Positions 26,701 to 40,558 of a stretch of 64,000 bases of DNA are shown here, piece after piece. Made by a program: the position numbers and the translations under genes. The notes below the pieces were generated by a model. It was not told the origin of the DNA. It searched no databases and worked only from the letters and a program-made list of their open reading frames with translations. The DNA lies in the NCBI GenBank assembly GCA_030141605.1, contig JAQGDQ010000172.1:310001-374000 (forward strand), written 5' to 3'. The first letter of the stretch is position 1, and each line of letters starts with the position of its first letter. This DNA comes from Tubiluchus corallicola (lineage: Eukaryota > Priapulida > Priapulimorpha > Priapulimorphida > Tubiluchidae).

Positions 26701-28697
26701 ATTTTTTGTTAGAAATTCGGAAGATGCGAAATTTGGAAATATGGATAAAAACAGTTGCACATAGTTATTTCTCGCGAATAAATGGTAGCAAGTTATATTG
26801 CCTGAAAGTATTTATAATGCAAAATCAGACTGCCATTTGCATCCATTGTTATGCTAAATACAACTAAATTATCATTCTGTGATTTCTAGTTGCCATGTGT
26901 AAACAACGCACCAATACAAATGTATTTAGGTGAAAAATTTCCCAACTTCATGCTATTCGTGAATCATAAATACATATCCCTTACATAAGTGGAACCAAAC
27001 ATTGTACAAAACTATAAAATTTTCAAAACAAATAATTTTTATTTCACTAGTAAACGAGTATGTCATCTACTGACCAATATTATCAACTACATGCCAGCAT
27101 TAACTATGTATTATTATTAGTCCCACTTAGTTTACTGCAGAGAATTATCACTTGTTCATTATTTTTTATTCCATAAGTAGTTTATAAGTCTATGTTCTTA
27201 CCTAGGCTCAGGATATAAAATTTTATATACATACAACTTATATACATAAAAGAGTCATTAACCTATTCAAAGAAAATCTGGCTTAAAAGGGGATATGTCA
27301 TTAATTCTTCAACATTTTTCATCATTGTCATTCTGCAGCTGACTATTTACAAATTAAAACTGGACAAATACACGTTTAAATATTACTAAAATACCAAAAC
27401 AATCAGAAATTTTCAATTGCGGTATCTCCCACCATCTTTCTAATAATGACAGACCAGTAATAGAATTTTTGACATGTTTTCATATCGAATATAAACAAGC
27501 ATCAAAAAGAACGTATACTTGAATAATTTGTTATAGTATCAAAAAGAATGCATTTTTAAATAATTTCTTCAAGTAATTTGCTTTCCAACCTGTAAAAATT
27601 TGACAATGGCACATGTTAATGACGGTGATGATCTAAAGTCGTCAGTAAATGTACAAATTAAAAAATATGTACGACAAAAAGGCAGTACCACTGGTTTGGA
27701 CAATTATTGAGCTATTTTCTATTTATTGAAAATAAAGAAAACGCTGTATATAAAAATAGTACCTGTACCTCTTTTTGACTATAAATTAAAATCCTTAAGC
27801 AACCACAAAGAGTTGCTACTTCGTGTACTAGAATAATTTTAGTAACTGTAATAAACTAATTGTGAAATTCACTAATCATCATAATAATACTTATAACTAG
27901 TGTCATGTACACTGCCATCAAGGAAAAGCTAAATGCAAACATACATTCAGGTAGATGATATAAAAAAGAGCAAAACAACAAACATCTACAACCGTATCAC
28001 ACAACACATTTTATATTTCTTCACACAAAAGCATGTTACGTTGCATCAAAATGAACTGGCAGTACCGCACCCATGCACATCTTAACAAATGAAATCAAGT
28101 GCAAAATACCACAAATATGCATAAACTCGCAGAAAAAGAATATTAGTGTTCATTAGCTGACGGAGTCATGCTACAGACTACCGATCATCTCATAGTTAGT
28201 TGTTAAATAAACAGGATTCAAAGACAAGCATACACGATTATTACTATTTAAATAAAAAATAAAAATAAGAAACTGCTTTCCCAACACCGTCTTTTTTCCT
28301 AGGTGCACAGTAACTTGCAAAATCAGATAGAATATAATTTTGAATTCGTAAGTAAATCATTACCGACGCATTTTTCAAAATAAACTGTGCAAAAAATTGA
28401 GCAATGCAACTCATCAATCATTGTAACAATTATCCAGATATTAATTATTATATGTCATGATGTCAATGAAAAAAAAAATTCATTGTAATATTATAAAATT
28501 ATAAGTGAAATTGTTAAATTATAAATTCCAGCTGAAAATTTTGTGTTGTAGACTTACTAAATCTGACGTAATTTAATACGTGAATGACTGAGTTATCACT
28601 TGTTGCCTGCAACAAAAGGGAATTTACTCATCAGAAATTTTGCCATTATGCTCAAATAGGAGAAAAATTTGCATGCTTTTTTTCTGTCTAGCTAAAC

Positions 28698-29197
28698 CAG
28701 GGGTGTGCAAATTGCGGCCCGCGGGCCACTTGCGGCCCGCCGAGAGAATTTGTGCGGCCCGCGGAGAGATTTGTCAACCTAATGAAAGTGCGGCCCGGGT
28801 GATTAATTGAGTGTATCCAGCTGAAGTCCGTGCCACGATCCCAAAGATAGTGCGTGTAGTTTTTTCTACTAGATCGGATGCCATTAACCCTTACAAGACG
28901 GTTGTAGCTTAATGTCACTGTACTACACAGACTGTGTGATACACATTACTAATATGCATTGTAATAAAATTACCACTATCTGTCCTGAAAGTAGAAATAT
29001 ATGGTTTGTAATATAAATTTTAATAACTTCTAAAATAGTTTCTTGAGTGTAGTAGTAATGATGTACGCAGGTCGGATGCAAAAAAATCGTTATTAGGCCT
29101 TTCTGTACTTGGCTCCTTGATCAAACTGCATGTGGCCCGCAGGAATTGCGGGAAAGTTTAATGTGGCCCGGCTAGTCAGATAATTTGCACACCCCTG
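28698..29197. mobile_element. hAT-like MITE, 500 bp, with perfect 8-bp TSD
   Basis: Both ends carry CAGGGGTGTGCAAATT as a 16-base perfect inverted repeat. They are flanked by identical 8-bp target duplications AGCTAAAC (28690-28697 and 29198-29205). Subterminal regions hold repeated GCGGCCCGC/GTGGCCCG words, as in Charlie-type hAT elements. No transposase is encoded, so it is non-autonomous. The exact TSD suggests fairly recent insertion. Confidence 0.88.
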
Positions 29198-29205
29198 AGC
29201 TAAAC

Positions 29206-30691
29206 AATTAGTTCAGTTTGTATACCAACATTTTTACCACAAATTTACTGTACAAACCAACCCTGTGTTTTTAGTTTACTATGGCTTTCACCACAAGAAG
29301 GCTTTTATTGTAACTACAAAGTTTTTTTTTGCTCTGTAGTCTAAATGGATAGCCTAAAAACTCTAACATTTCCACCTCTGCTACAATTTTCTTGGATGGT
29401 CAATACTGTCTTTCATTTCTGATGTCCAAAAAAGCACATATTGAAAATTTCTAGTACATCAAATAAATTTTATGGACAAACCATCTTCAGCGGAAATAAT
29501 GTTTGCTAACAATAAACATAGATGGTAGATAGTGAAGAACTAACAGGAAAGCTCTTGTAAAGTACAGTTAAACATAATATAGCAACAGTTGTTGAAATGA
29601 TTTATAAGATTATTCTCAATACTGAAGTTACAAGTGACAAACCTTAGAGCAAATAGAATATAGAAGTGTGTGAGCTCACAACGAGACGTCATTAATTCAA
29701 ACTGGCCTATTTGGAATCATTTTTATTAAAATGTGGCTATTTTCACAGCGCATTTTTAAATCATCGCATTTTTACCTCAAAATTTCTATGCTGAATGCGT
29801 TGCTTCTATAAGCGAAAATGCATTTGATTGCAAATGTTCTCTATTCGCCTATCTATTACAGTAAATCAGTTAGTAACCTTTACACACTGTGGAAAACAGA
29901 ACACAATATGCTGCATGGTAAACAATGCTGCTGTAGCAAACTCAATGCTCTATTCCATGCTCTATTCTAAGTGTATATTCTAAACCGTACTAAACAGTCT
30001 ATTCCATCCAGTCTATGAAATATACTGCTGACTGCAAAAAGCCAATCATTTACTTCATAAACTGATTTGCAATGCTGATCAATATGCTTTATACGGCCAA
30101 TGTTGAAAATATTTTGCTCAAAAGTATGTTTAGCCAGCTAGTAAATTCAAAAGCTTTGCAAAAAAATTTCTAAAAAAGCAAAGCTTAAAGCACAGCGATA
30201 AATCTATTTATCCACTAATGAGTACAAAAGTATAATGAACCTAAAAAATTAAATCTGGGCTACCTTGCAATTTTCTAGTGTTAAAAGCAAGCAATTTCAG
30301 ATGCTTAGAATCTAGCTTGGCAAATTGCCACTTGTGATTCTTACCTCAACATCTAAACTTAATTCACAAGTTCTTAGCCAAACAAGAACAAAATTTAAAT
30401 TTAAAATACAACTTCATATACTTTCATATTTTTTGATCAAACACGATTAAAAAGTTAGTCTGAAAGTCAAAAGGCAATTCTCACACTGTTAATCTGGTTG
30501 CCATTTAAACAAACAGTTGAGCTGTTTTTACAAAGAGTTTACAGGGAAATTATTCAGTCAAAATTTCAATGTGTGATTGCACATAAATGCATGCAAGATG
30601 ATTTGTGAACAACTAAATTATACCACAAGAAAAAGCATAGCAGATAATTATATACAAATTAACATAATTTTACCCAAAACAGGTGTGGTAT
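29206..30691. other. Intergenic, between LRP5/6 upstream region and UMPS 3' end
   Basis: A+T-rich sequence with no supportable coding frame, RNA gene or element. It presumably includes the UMPS 3' untranslated region on the minus strand. Confidence 0.5.
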
Positions 30692-30697
30692 TTTAAT
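30692..30697 (-). terminator. Possible UMPS poly(A) signal ATTAAA
   Basis: Minus-strand ATTAAA lies seven bases past the UMPS stop. It is the common variant of AATAAA, but a 3' UTR this short would be unusual and a more distal signal may be used. Confidence 0.25.
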
Positions 30698-30703
30698 GGC
30701 AAC

Positions 30704-33700
30704 CTATTGCAGCCGTTGCAAATATGCCTCCCACCCTGCTTGCCGATAAAGCTGCGCTGCCTGCAGTGGATTATCAGAATTAATTATTCCTCGCCCTACA
30801 ATCATGATATCAGACTTGCGAGAACCAATCACATCTTTCGGAGAATTGTACTGCTGGCCAAGCCCATCCCCTAAAATATCCAGTTGAACACCTGTTTGAA
30901 AAAATACATGAATACACTTTTACATTCATATTGACACTTTTCCTTAATGTGGACTACATTTTATGAGCAGGCATAGGTCATTTGAGAGAAATAAGAAGAA
31001 TATTTTACTCATTTAAAGTGTGAACCAAGCCGGTAGTGGTAAACTTAATTAGTTCATTCTGGTGTAAGAGTAAATTATGATTACGAACCATATGTACTCA
31101 TTTGATTTTTTTGTATTACTCACCAAACACAATACTAAACAAGAGAACAGCATTCTAAGATGAAGCTACTTCCAATCGCAAGCACCATACCACGACTGGG
31201 TGACTCTACCATGGACTAGGTTAGTTTTACACACAAGCTTAAAAAGTTGCCCAATTAATTTAACAATGATACGTTTTCACAGCTGGTATAAATATGGCAA
31301 TAAGCACATGTATTAACCTCCAAACAGGACAACTTCAAACCTTCAAGTGCAAAGATAATTTCATCAAGTTTCAACTTCATGACAAATGAAAAAATAATGC
31401 TGACTAACAATAAGTATCATAATCAGATTAAATCAACTACAATCACAGTGTGTTAAATAAAATCTCTACGGTAAAGCTACCTGGAGTAAAATGGATGAAC
31501 ATCGGATTCTCTGACACCTGCCCTTGTGAGATGAAACCAATGATAAAATCTTTATGCTGCTCTGCCATCTTCACACACGCTGAAAGCAATGCAAAATAAC
31601 TTTTGTTTTAGCCATTTTCTGCAAGTCTTAGTAAGCAAATGAATACAACACAAATTGCAATAGTTTAAGTACGATTTATATGTAATAGCTGTTACATAAC
31701 AAGCCTACTAAACCCAACTACATCTGTGCAAATCATTATTTTACTAAACTAGAAAAGGTACAGAAAGCACAAACAACTCCACTTTGACAACAGTACAACA
31801 TTACTAGTATTTAAAACTATGCAAAACTTGCCGAACTTCATCTCCAACTATGTCATTTTACCATTTTTGGAATAGCTTTCATAGTTATAACACTCCGAAA
31901 TACCTTTTGTATAAGGACCTGTTGCCAAAGAACCTTCAGAGCTCATTTCTGCTATGAGCAAACAAGCTCGGTTGCTGGATGTTGGGCTACCTCCATTCAC
32001 AACCTAAAATGTCATAATTTTATCAACATTATTCAACTATAGTATTATTTATTGAGCATTTTAAAATGAGGTGTAAAAATTATCGAGCATGGAAATAACA
32101 GCAGAAAGAGACCAAAAGTATTTCAGGAGCTGAATAAATTTCAAAACACACTACTATATGTCATAAAAACTTGAATGCATGATAGAGTGTCTCTAAAATT
32201 ATTGGACAGTAGTAGATTGTGCTAAATTTTTTTGCAGATAAATAATCTAACATATAACAATCCGAAATTAGTGAAGTCCAATGACAACAGATTTACTTTG
32301 AATGAAATGGAAAGTTTGTTAATAATTGAAATGTTAGTCTTGGTACTGCCAAGGCAGTTATGATAACAACAGTTTTGAAGGAAAATAGATATCACAGCCT
32401 ACAAGTGTAATACAGTATACCTTTCTCCACAAAAAACAGCAACAGTTTCTATGATTAAAAAAACAAATATAAACATAACTACTTGTATATAGACATGCAT
32501 CATCAGTATGACTTCTTTTGAGAAACAGAGTGGTGATAGGGAAAACAGAAGGAGTTTACAATTCCCTACACAATTTAAATACAGTAAAACTCTGATCTAA
32601 CCCTAACTTTAATCCTAAATCTAACCCAGCCCTAATCCTAAACAATCCAAGGAACACCTTGACCCCAACACAAATCTAACCCTAATCTCAACCCCAACTC
32701 TAATGCTAATCCTTACCCAAACTCTAACAGTAATCTGCTTCACAAATTATGGGGATTGTAAGCTTTAGATGGGAAAACCAATTCTTAAAATGAAAACAAG
32801 TGACATGCGTCCACTAAAGCAAAGACATAGCTATTTATTCCAAAACAACTATCTGCAACATATCAACCATAACATGGTCATGATCATGCAATCTGACTAA
32901 TATCCTCACTGCGAAAAGCAAACAAAACAATTTTCTAACTTAAAAGTTTTTGAACCACACCATTGTCTGAACCACTGTCTACCCTGCCTGCTTTGCGACT
33001 TTAGGTACTATAATGTTAGAGTTAATCAAGTTTTTACAATTTGGCTCCTGTCTTGTGTCTTTAAGCAATTAGAGCTTTTTTAGCTTTACTAATGCCTCAG
33101 CCCTTATTTCAGAGTTTCATGCCTGATTTCGTGACTCTACGTACCACAGTTTTAAAATTATTCAATTTTATGGTTCAAACAGACAGATGAATTGTGTCTT
33201 TGGTTCCTTGACTGACAGAAAATTGTTGTTAGAGCTCCTAGCCTAGATATCTGTCTGGCAAATTTCATGACTCTAACATCTACATTTATGAGTTAAGATG
33301 AATTTTTGGATGTGGCGACAACGACGACGATGTGTTACAGAATTTATCAGTTAGACCCCATTCATGAAATGAGTTTCAATAAATCTCTCATTTTGGACAA
33401 GTAATGAAAAACTACATTTGCGGATATTTTAAAAATTTTCATTAAGCTTAAACGATGGACCTCATCTTACCTTTTTTAGTCCTTCAACAACCCCTGGTCC
33501 AGGAACGCAGTGAGCATTTACAATATGAGCCCAGTCAGAAATATAGTAGATCCCGCCACCATACTGATGCTGCACGGTATTACCAATATCAGCAAATTTT
33601 CTACACAAAATAGACAGTGGCTTATTATGTAAAATAGTAATACAGTAACACTACACTGACAGTTACAATTACAAAGTGCAGTTTACAAAATAAGACATCA

Positions 33701-36700
33701 AAAATGTTCACCTGTCTTCGAAAATGAGGAAGTTATGTTTATTAGCAATTTCGTTGAGTCTGGGTCCAAATGTACTGCGGAAAGACTGGAAATTGTTAAC
33801 ACTGAGAATGTCAACATGTGTTTTTAGGCAGCAGATATATGGCCCAAGTTGTTCAGCAAACTACAAAAACAAACTTAACTTTAGTCTGCTATGAGCAAAA
33901 CATTCCCATCCAAATGTATTAATCAAATCTCACATCGTAACTGTTTAGGACAAATCACGAATAGGAAATAACTATATAGGTACTCAAAAAAAAATTTAAG
34001 AACTGTCAGAAACAGAAGCACAATAGTTATTAATTAGTGATCATGAAAAAGACAAATACACAGTATCGTAAGAAAAAAGCAATCTTATTAAGTGCAAAAA
34101 TTAACAAAAGGTTGCACAAAAGGCAAGGCAGAAAATGTCTGAGAGTTAAGAGCTCTATAGAAGGGCCTACATTCTTCTATACATCTATAACTTTTGGAAC
34201 AGCATTGAAGAACTAATGCAAAAGACAAGTACCACACAAGAAACTTATTCAAACTAAACTGGAGCTAAATCACAGATTTATGCTTATTGCTTGTGATCAT
34301 GCTGAAGCTCCTATTATGCTAGCTAGTCATGTTAGGTGCATGAAAATTTTGGTGAAGTGTTTCACTATTTAGGCAAATATGCAACAAAGTAACACTAAAA
34401 GAAGTGAAAGGTATTCAAAGCGATTGGCCTATTATACTAAATGAAGATGATCAGTGACTGTCAAATAGCTCTATTAACATAACCTTGTTAATATAACGTC
34501 AACATAACATGAAGTTATATTTCATAATGGTATGAGAATGAGCAATGTCGAAATTCAAGGCAGAATAAAGTCAAGCTGCTAACTTGAACAGCAGAAACTA
34601 GTGCATCACAACAATCAACTGCAGAATACTAAAAGAAGAGTATAATGGGCAGAGTACAATATTCATACGATGAGCAGTTAAACAACTTTTAGTCTGATTC
34701 TAGACAAATGTCATGGCAAAAGTAAGTGTTGTCTGTTACAAATTTAAACAAAAAAGGAAACGTTACATAAGTAACATATTCCTACCATCACTGGTTAAGT
34801 TTACCTGCAGTAACTTTTGCCAGTCAGTGAGATCTATTGCAATACAAAGGTTAGTCTGCTTTTCATCCATAATCCTGAGTAATTTCTTGGTTAGCGGATG
34901 GGTTGATAATGTCACCCTTTCTGTGTATGTTAGCGACTGCAAAATAAATTTTTGAACATTTTTAGGAGAAAACATTTATTACGATAGTGATAACCTTGAA
35001 TGAAAAGACAGAGCACATTGACAAGAAAGGTTTGATCACCTTCTTCATCTTTTTAGTAGATGACTGTTCACCGTTGTCCACTGCTTGTTCGGCTCCACGC
35101 ATTTGGTTTTGCTGTATGAACAAGCACACTGAATTGACCGTAGTTACATCAATTTTACGGTGTTTCTGTAGAATGGTGAGTAGCTGAGACACTGTACAAA
35201 CACTGTAAAATGTAACATTTGGTTAGGCTTTTAAAAATTTTTGTAGCACATGATTTTATTTTGATCCATATGCAAAACCAATTTTTAATTTCAGACCCAG
35301 TAAAACCATATAGTGATCAGAACTATTTTAGTACATGCAAAAGCTATGTAAATGAAGAACAGAAAACAATAAGCAGATATATTATCAGAAAAGAATAAAG
35401 AATGCTTAACAGCAATAGCTTTGAAATGTAATACACACTTTAAGAAAAATCTGTATGGCAACAAATCACTATCTTAAAAAACTTGTAAACAAATTCAGTT
35501 TTGATTATTCACTGCTACAAATTTTCGCTTCTGCATTGGTTCTTTTGACAAGCATTCAACATTTCTTCTTAAATTTAAGTACTTGGCTTCATAAAAAACT
35601 ACTTTACCTGTGTAGTTCTATACCCTGCTGCAGTAACATAACTCGCCCACCTTGTTCTCTGTCCAATAACACAACTGCATCTTTAACTACTATGCCAGAC
35701 TGAGACAGCGTCTTGCAAAAATAATTGTTAAAAAATCAATTTAACATACAAAACATAAAAAAATAAAAATGTACCTACACCCTTAAAACACCAAAATAAG
35801 TTTTTTTTTATTATATGTACACCAAGCAATGCAATCATTTAAGTATATAGGATGACTAGGATGTGTAGGGGCAACAATATAATCTTTATTTCTTACTGTA
35901 ACTAGTTTGCTAGCCATATATTTATTTGCAATTAAAAAATATTATGAGTAAATTATACTTTATACATTTTATATAAAAAACAGTACAAAACAATGAGATG
36001 CATGAACATTTCAAGTGTTTCTTGCAAGTTGCAAACTTCATAAAACTACAACAAAATAAAAAAAACTTTGTTAACAAATTACCTGTGCAGTTTCTAAAAC
36101 ACTAGATCCACTAGTAACAACATCCTCAATAATAAGACACGAATCTCCCATTTGAAACTGCCCTTCAATAAGCTTTTTCGTACCATAATCCTTTGCTTCT
36201 TTTCGTCGGATAAGCATAGGAATGTTCTGGTTTATGCAAACGCACTGAAAAATACCAAACAAGGCAAACAACATATTTTAGCACTAATATTATGTTTGCT
36301 TACTCCACTCAATAATATTTGATGAAATGATCAAAAGAAAAGCATTTTGGCTATATGCCGAACGAGCATACAAATAAGAGTAAAATGATGTCTTCAGACG
36401 TGGTTTATTTGTGATAAACATGATAATCAAGTTTTTTTCTTCAATGATTACTTGCAAAGCATGATTATTCATCAGATTTTCTATATTAATACTCAGCTCG
36501 ATAACTGTAGACTAGCAATACCTGCACTTTTTCCCAATGGGGTCAGATAAAATAGAAATAGAATGCAAATGCTAAAATATGCTATTTCACTGCATTTTTA
36601 TTAACTACTTTTTGCATGCATGCACATATACACACTCCAAAAATAATGCTTTCATATAACCAAAAAACCAAGTCAAATAAAAATATAGGCTATTCAAGTT

Positions 36701-38316
36701 TCGCTACATGCAGGTATCAAAATGTATATATCTAAACAAAAATATATTGATTTTGGTAACTATTAGCAGACGGTACTAAAATACGATAACATTTCTTAAT
36801 TCTGACTAATCAATTGAAATCACAGACGATAATAAAATGAAATGTAAACAACCAGCTTTATAGCACAAGTACATATGCCAAGAAATGAATCATAACCTTT
36901 TAAAACATGTAAAAAGTGAATTTAACCAACCTGGACTTACCGTTGCTATAGGTAGTGCTGTGTATGGTACGCCACATACTGAGACAAAATGTGATTTCTT
37001 ATGACCTATGACTTGCCATATATGTTCTGCAACTTCACGCTAAAAAAATACAGTACAAACAGGACATTTATAAAGTCGTCATTGTTCTAACAATTTTCAT
37101 TATTGCATTACATGTTACAGAAGTACAAAATTAGATACACTTTCTGTCTCATCACCTCTGTAATGAATCATGTTACTATACTAGTATTAAATTTTTAAAA
37201 AATGTATTAGAATGAACTAAAGAAAATCAACCTCAATGAATCCACAATTCATTACACATGTCATAGTCTATAAATCTGAAAAGGTTATAGGTAATGCTAT
37301 ACACTTATGTTATGACAAGAATTATCACCATGCCATAATTGTAGAAAGATGCACTTACATTTTTACATAAAGATATAAAGTGTACACTGATATTCTTTGT
37401 TAATTAGAATGCAATAAGTTCAAGACGTAATTTTATCATATGAAGTATCGAAGCTAAACTGCAATACTCCACTAATGTGCGCGTACGTGTGCGACAAAAT
37501 AGGCTCTACTTATTCTGTCTTACTTTAATGTGATAATATTCAGATATCGTCATATAGTTATAGATCTGCATAGGAGTGATTATATGCTTGGTAAGTTGTA
37601 TAATTCTTATTATTAATTTGAATGCACACTAATAAACTACCTGATTTAGCTTTAAATATTTTATACTCATCTTTACATAAATTTTTAACATTTAGTTTTT
37701 CACAGCAGTGCATATCAGGTCATGTTTATTCTTTATTGTTTACTTTCTTAGTGGATAGCCAAACTGTTGGCCTAATGTCTAGCTAGCTATGTTGTGCTAG
37801 CTACCAACTCCAACCTCCCATTTTAATATACAGCCACCCATTCAGAAATGTTTATATAAATGAATCTTCACCAAACCAAATAATAAAAAAACAATGGATA
37901 ACTATGACTACAGCCATAAAATTCAAAATGGAATAGTCTTAATTTCAAATACTATATACATTACATTTAAGTTCAAAAGATTACCGCTAGTAAAACAACG
38001 TTAAATATTTTCACATGTAAAAATTTCGCCACTCCACGTGCTGTAAATACAATAAATACAGCACCAACCAGACGGTTATCGATCGGTTCATACCAGACAT
38101 AACAACAGCTAGAAAAATCTAGGTCAAGCAGCCGGTTAAATTTGCAGAAGTTTTTCAGAAAATTCATACCAAAATTTTTGGATATGATACTATTACACGA
38201 AGGTCAAAATACACAGGTGACTGTATGCCGCTTTTGAGAGTAAACGAACCAAATTTGACCGCCTGAATATCGTACAAGTGCAATATTAAATCTTCAACAC
38301 TCATGCTTGGCGCCAT
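30704..38316 (-). CDS. UMPS: Uridine 5'-monophosphate synthase (OPRT-OMP decarboxylase)
   Basis: Bifunctional cytosolic enzyme for the last two steps of de novo UMP synthesis: orotate + PRPP to OMP, then decarboxylation to UMP. Eleven exons in order: 38316-38170, 37039-36941, 36244-36083, 35711-35608, 35202-35040, 34936-34805, 33860-33712, 33600-33471, 32003-31904, 31579-31481, 30891-30704. These total 1473 nt, giving 490 residues and a TAG stop (human has 480). The N-terminal OPRT domain has [10 protein letters not shown] (21-30), [10 protein letters not shown], and the PRPP loop [12 protein letters not shown] (119-130). The C-terminal OMPDC domain has the active-site KTHVD (282-286) and [10 protein letters not shown] (318-327) and ends [23 protein letters not shown]. 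The ATG at 38316 has a good context (AAAATGG). The acceptor of exon 35711 is AAG, chosen because it aligns without a gap. Catalytic residues look intact. Confidence 0.97.
32596..32730 (+). repeat. Degenerate telomere-like CTAACCCTAA array
   Basis: Repeated but imperfect CTAACCCTAA-type units (CTAACCCTAACTTTAATCC, AATCTAACCCTAATC, CCAACTCTAATGCTAATCC) across about 135 bases in the UMPS intron between 32003 and 33471. The units resemble TTAGGG repeats on the other strand with many substitutions. It may be an interstitial telomeric relic or simple-sequence drift. Confidence 0.55.
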
Positions 38317-40558
38317 TTTGAAGCCTAGATAACGAGGTTACCAAACAGCATCAACGGGAAGCTCAATCGGGAATTTTCCACGACCAAACCCCTTACCGCC
38401 AATTGGTCAAGGAAATTCGTATTACTCATTAACACCTAAATTCACTCTGGTGCTACCAAACAACGTAGATAAATAAAGTAACTCTCACGAACGTAAGTTT
38501 AAAAATTATTGTAATACAAGTTCAACGCACAATTTAACGTTGATCACTTATCAGACAACACGAAAATACGACTTGATTCATAATTAACAGTAGTCTTTTT
38601 CAATTATCTTATAGGCGTATTGCATAGATTATTTGTACGATTAGCAGTAAAGGAAATTGCATTGTTCTTAATGTTTACTATATGATTATTACCTTAATTT
38701 ACTTTAGCACTCAATTGAAATTCTTTGAAGTTATTATGGCATGGACCTCGATTCAGGTTGGCAAATAACAATGAGGTCATCACTAACTGTAACACAAATT
38801 CGGTGAGTTTTGTTTTTGTACTGTAAAACACTCAACACTTGTCACCATGTCTTAGAGATGAAATAATGGCAGGAGTTTTCCATTTCCATTTCATTATTCT
38901 ACAAATTTCTTTAAACATTTTGCAATTTCAGACTTCACTGGAAATCTAAAGTCATTTCTGCAGAAAACAGCACTGTAGAATTAAAAAAGCAATGAAAAGG
39001 AACCAAGCTTTCCCAATAATATCAATTGGAAACACATACACATGTACTACATATAGTGTCATATTAAAAAGTGCTTATGCATATTGTAAATACAAAACAT
39101 TTATTGCATTAGATACTGTCAATTACATAAATTCACCTCATAGAAGAAAAGCAATAGCTAACTTCCTACTTATATTAAATTGTGCATGATAGAATTATAA
39201 ATGCATAGTATATCATATCAGCTACTATCATAAAAAAATCATTGTTATTATTACAAATTTCAGTGAAACTATTAATTTTGTAAAACTTCATACAAAAGTC
39301 ACAAGTTGTAAAGTACAGGAAACAATTTAGAGATCAAGTATAATGAGCAACTACTTTCTATTAAACTGGCTGTCAAGTGTAAATGTATGCAATGTTGCAA
39401 TAACTAAAAACGTAAATACAGGGAAAATAAGTTAATTTAATTTCTCGTTCATTTCCATCAAATAAAATGGGGATAATCAATTCACCAAGTGTGAGATGTA
39501 GTTGCTTGGTGTTAAAAGTTCTATATACAATAAAAGAAAAATAAATGAAAAATATCACATTCGATATACTTAAAATATTTTTTCTTGACAGTATATACTA
39601 TATGCGTGCCTGCAAACACAGACCCGTCCATAAGTCGGCATAGTTACAACAACGTTATAATACTTCAAAGAAAAATGCACCAAAAATTTGGTCAAACGTT
39701 AATTTTTTTGTTTTTTTATAAAAACAAATGCTAATCAAATTATCAAGAAAATGTCCAAAAATACTAAAAATTTAATTTTATAACCTGGTGCACACTTTTC
39801 TGACTAGAAACTAGTACTGCAATTGTAAAAAACTTGTATTTTCAAACTCCGATAGTAGCTACTGGAAGCAGTCATTTTGCTTCTGGTTTTTTCTGTTGAC
39901 AAGACCAGATCTTTGTCAGGAAGAGTCATCTACTGGATTCAAAGATAACTTCCATGTGCTCTTGCAAAGTCCATAGCAACCTCCTTTCGTACGGTTGCTA
40001 AGTGTTTTGTAGAAACGCGACAAAAAACAATAGCTGACTTTAAGAGCGATTTTCTCAAGATTATGTTTTTCAGTGCGCAGCATGCACCTCAACTTCAAGG
40101 TGAATTATATCAGCTTAGAAATAACATGGAGCAATAACTTGATATCAAAATGATCCTTATGAAAATGGAGATGCAGGGTATGTGAATAACTAGAAAGGGT
40201 TAATTGCCGACTTATGGACGATTTTGCTATGCTAGCACACATATACTCTTAATAACAAACAGCACTTTAAGGAATGAGGAAAATTTAACTAGCTAACATT
40301 TCTTGAGAGATAATGCAAAATGAAAAAACTAAAATGTAGGTACGAGAGAATAAAAAATGCATCAAAATCAAAAAGCTACTAAAGAGATTTAATTATCAGA
40401 AAAACAAATTACATTCCTATTTTTTCAAATTTGACTCATTTTCTAGTATTATTAAGATACACATATCAGCAAAATAGTAAGCTACGCTTACAAAACAAGT
40501 TTACTCATCACCAAGTGACTGTGCAGGCAATAAACACAAAAAAATTTTCTGATAGCAA
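38317..40558. other. Intergenic, UMPS promoter side to NXN 3' end
   Basis: About 2.2 kb between the UMPS start codon and the NXN stop codon; both genes are on the minus strand. Apart from the CCAATTGG site at 38399-38406 I see no gene or element. Short chance frames only. Confidence 0.6.
38399..38406. promoter_or_regulatory. Possible CCAAT box upstream of UMPS
   Basis: Palindromic CCAATTGG lies about 85 bases upstream of the UMPS ATG, a usual distance for an NF-Y site in a TATA-less housekeeping promoter. No TATA box is visible. Suggestive only. Confidence 0.3.

Larger units (their letters stand above)
18826..28697. other. Gene-poor stretch upstream of LRP5/6
   Basis: The signal-peptide exon and promoter of LRP5/6 should lie here, since the first recognised exon starts in phase 1 at 18825. 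I could not find an ATG plus hydrophobic stretch with a fitting phase-1 donor. Contents I can support are a CA microsatellite (20134-20187) and the second copy of the dispersed repeat (23252-23725). The rest is A+T-rich sequence with only short chance reading frames. Confidence 0.6.

Noticed and set aside
35692-35700. Alternative CAG acceptor for the UMPS exon at 35711
   Set aside because: It would remove four residues that align without a gap to the family; the AAG acceptor at 35712-35714 has the better pyrimidine tract. RNA-seq would decide.
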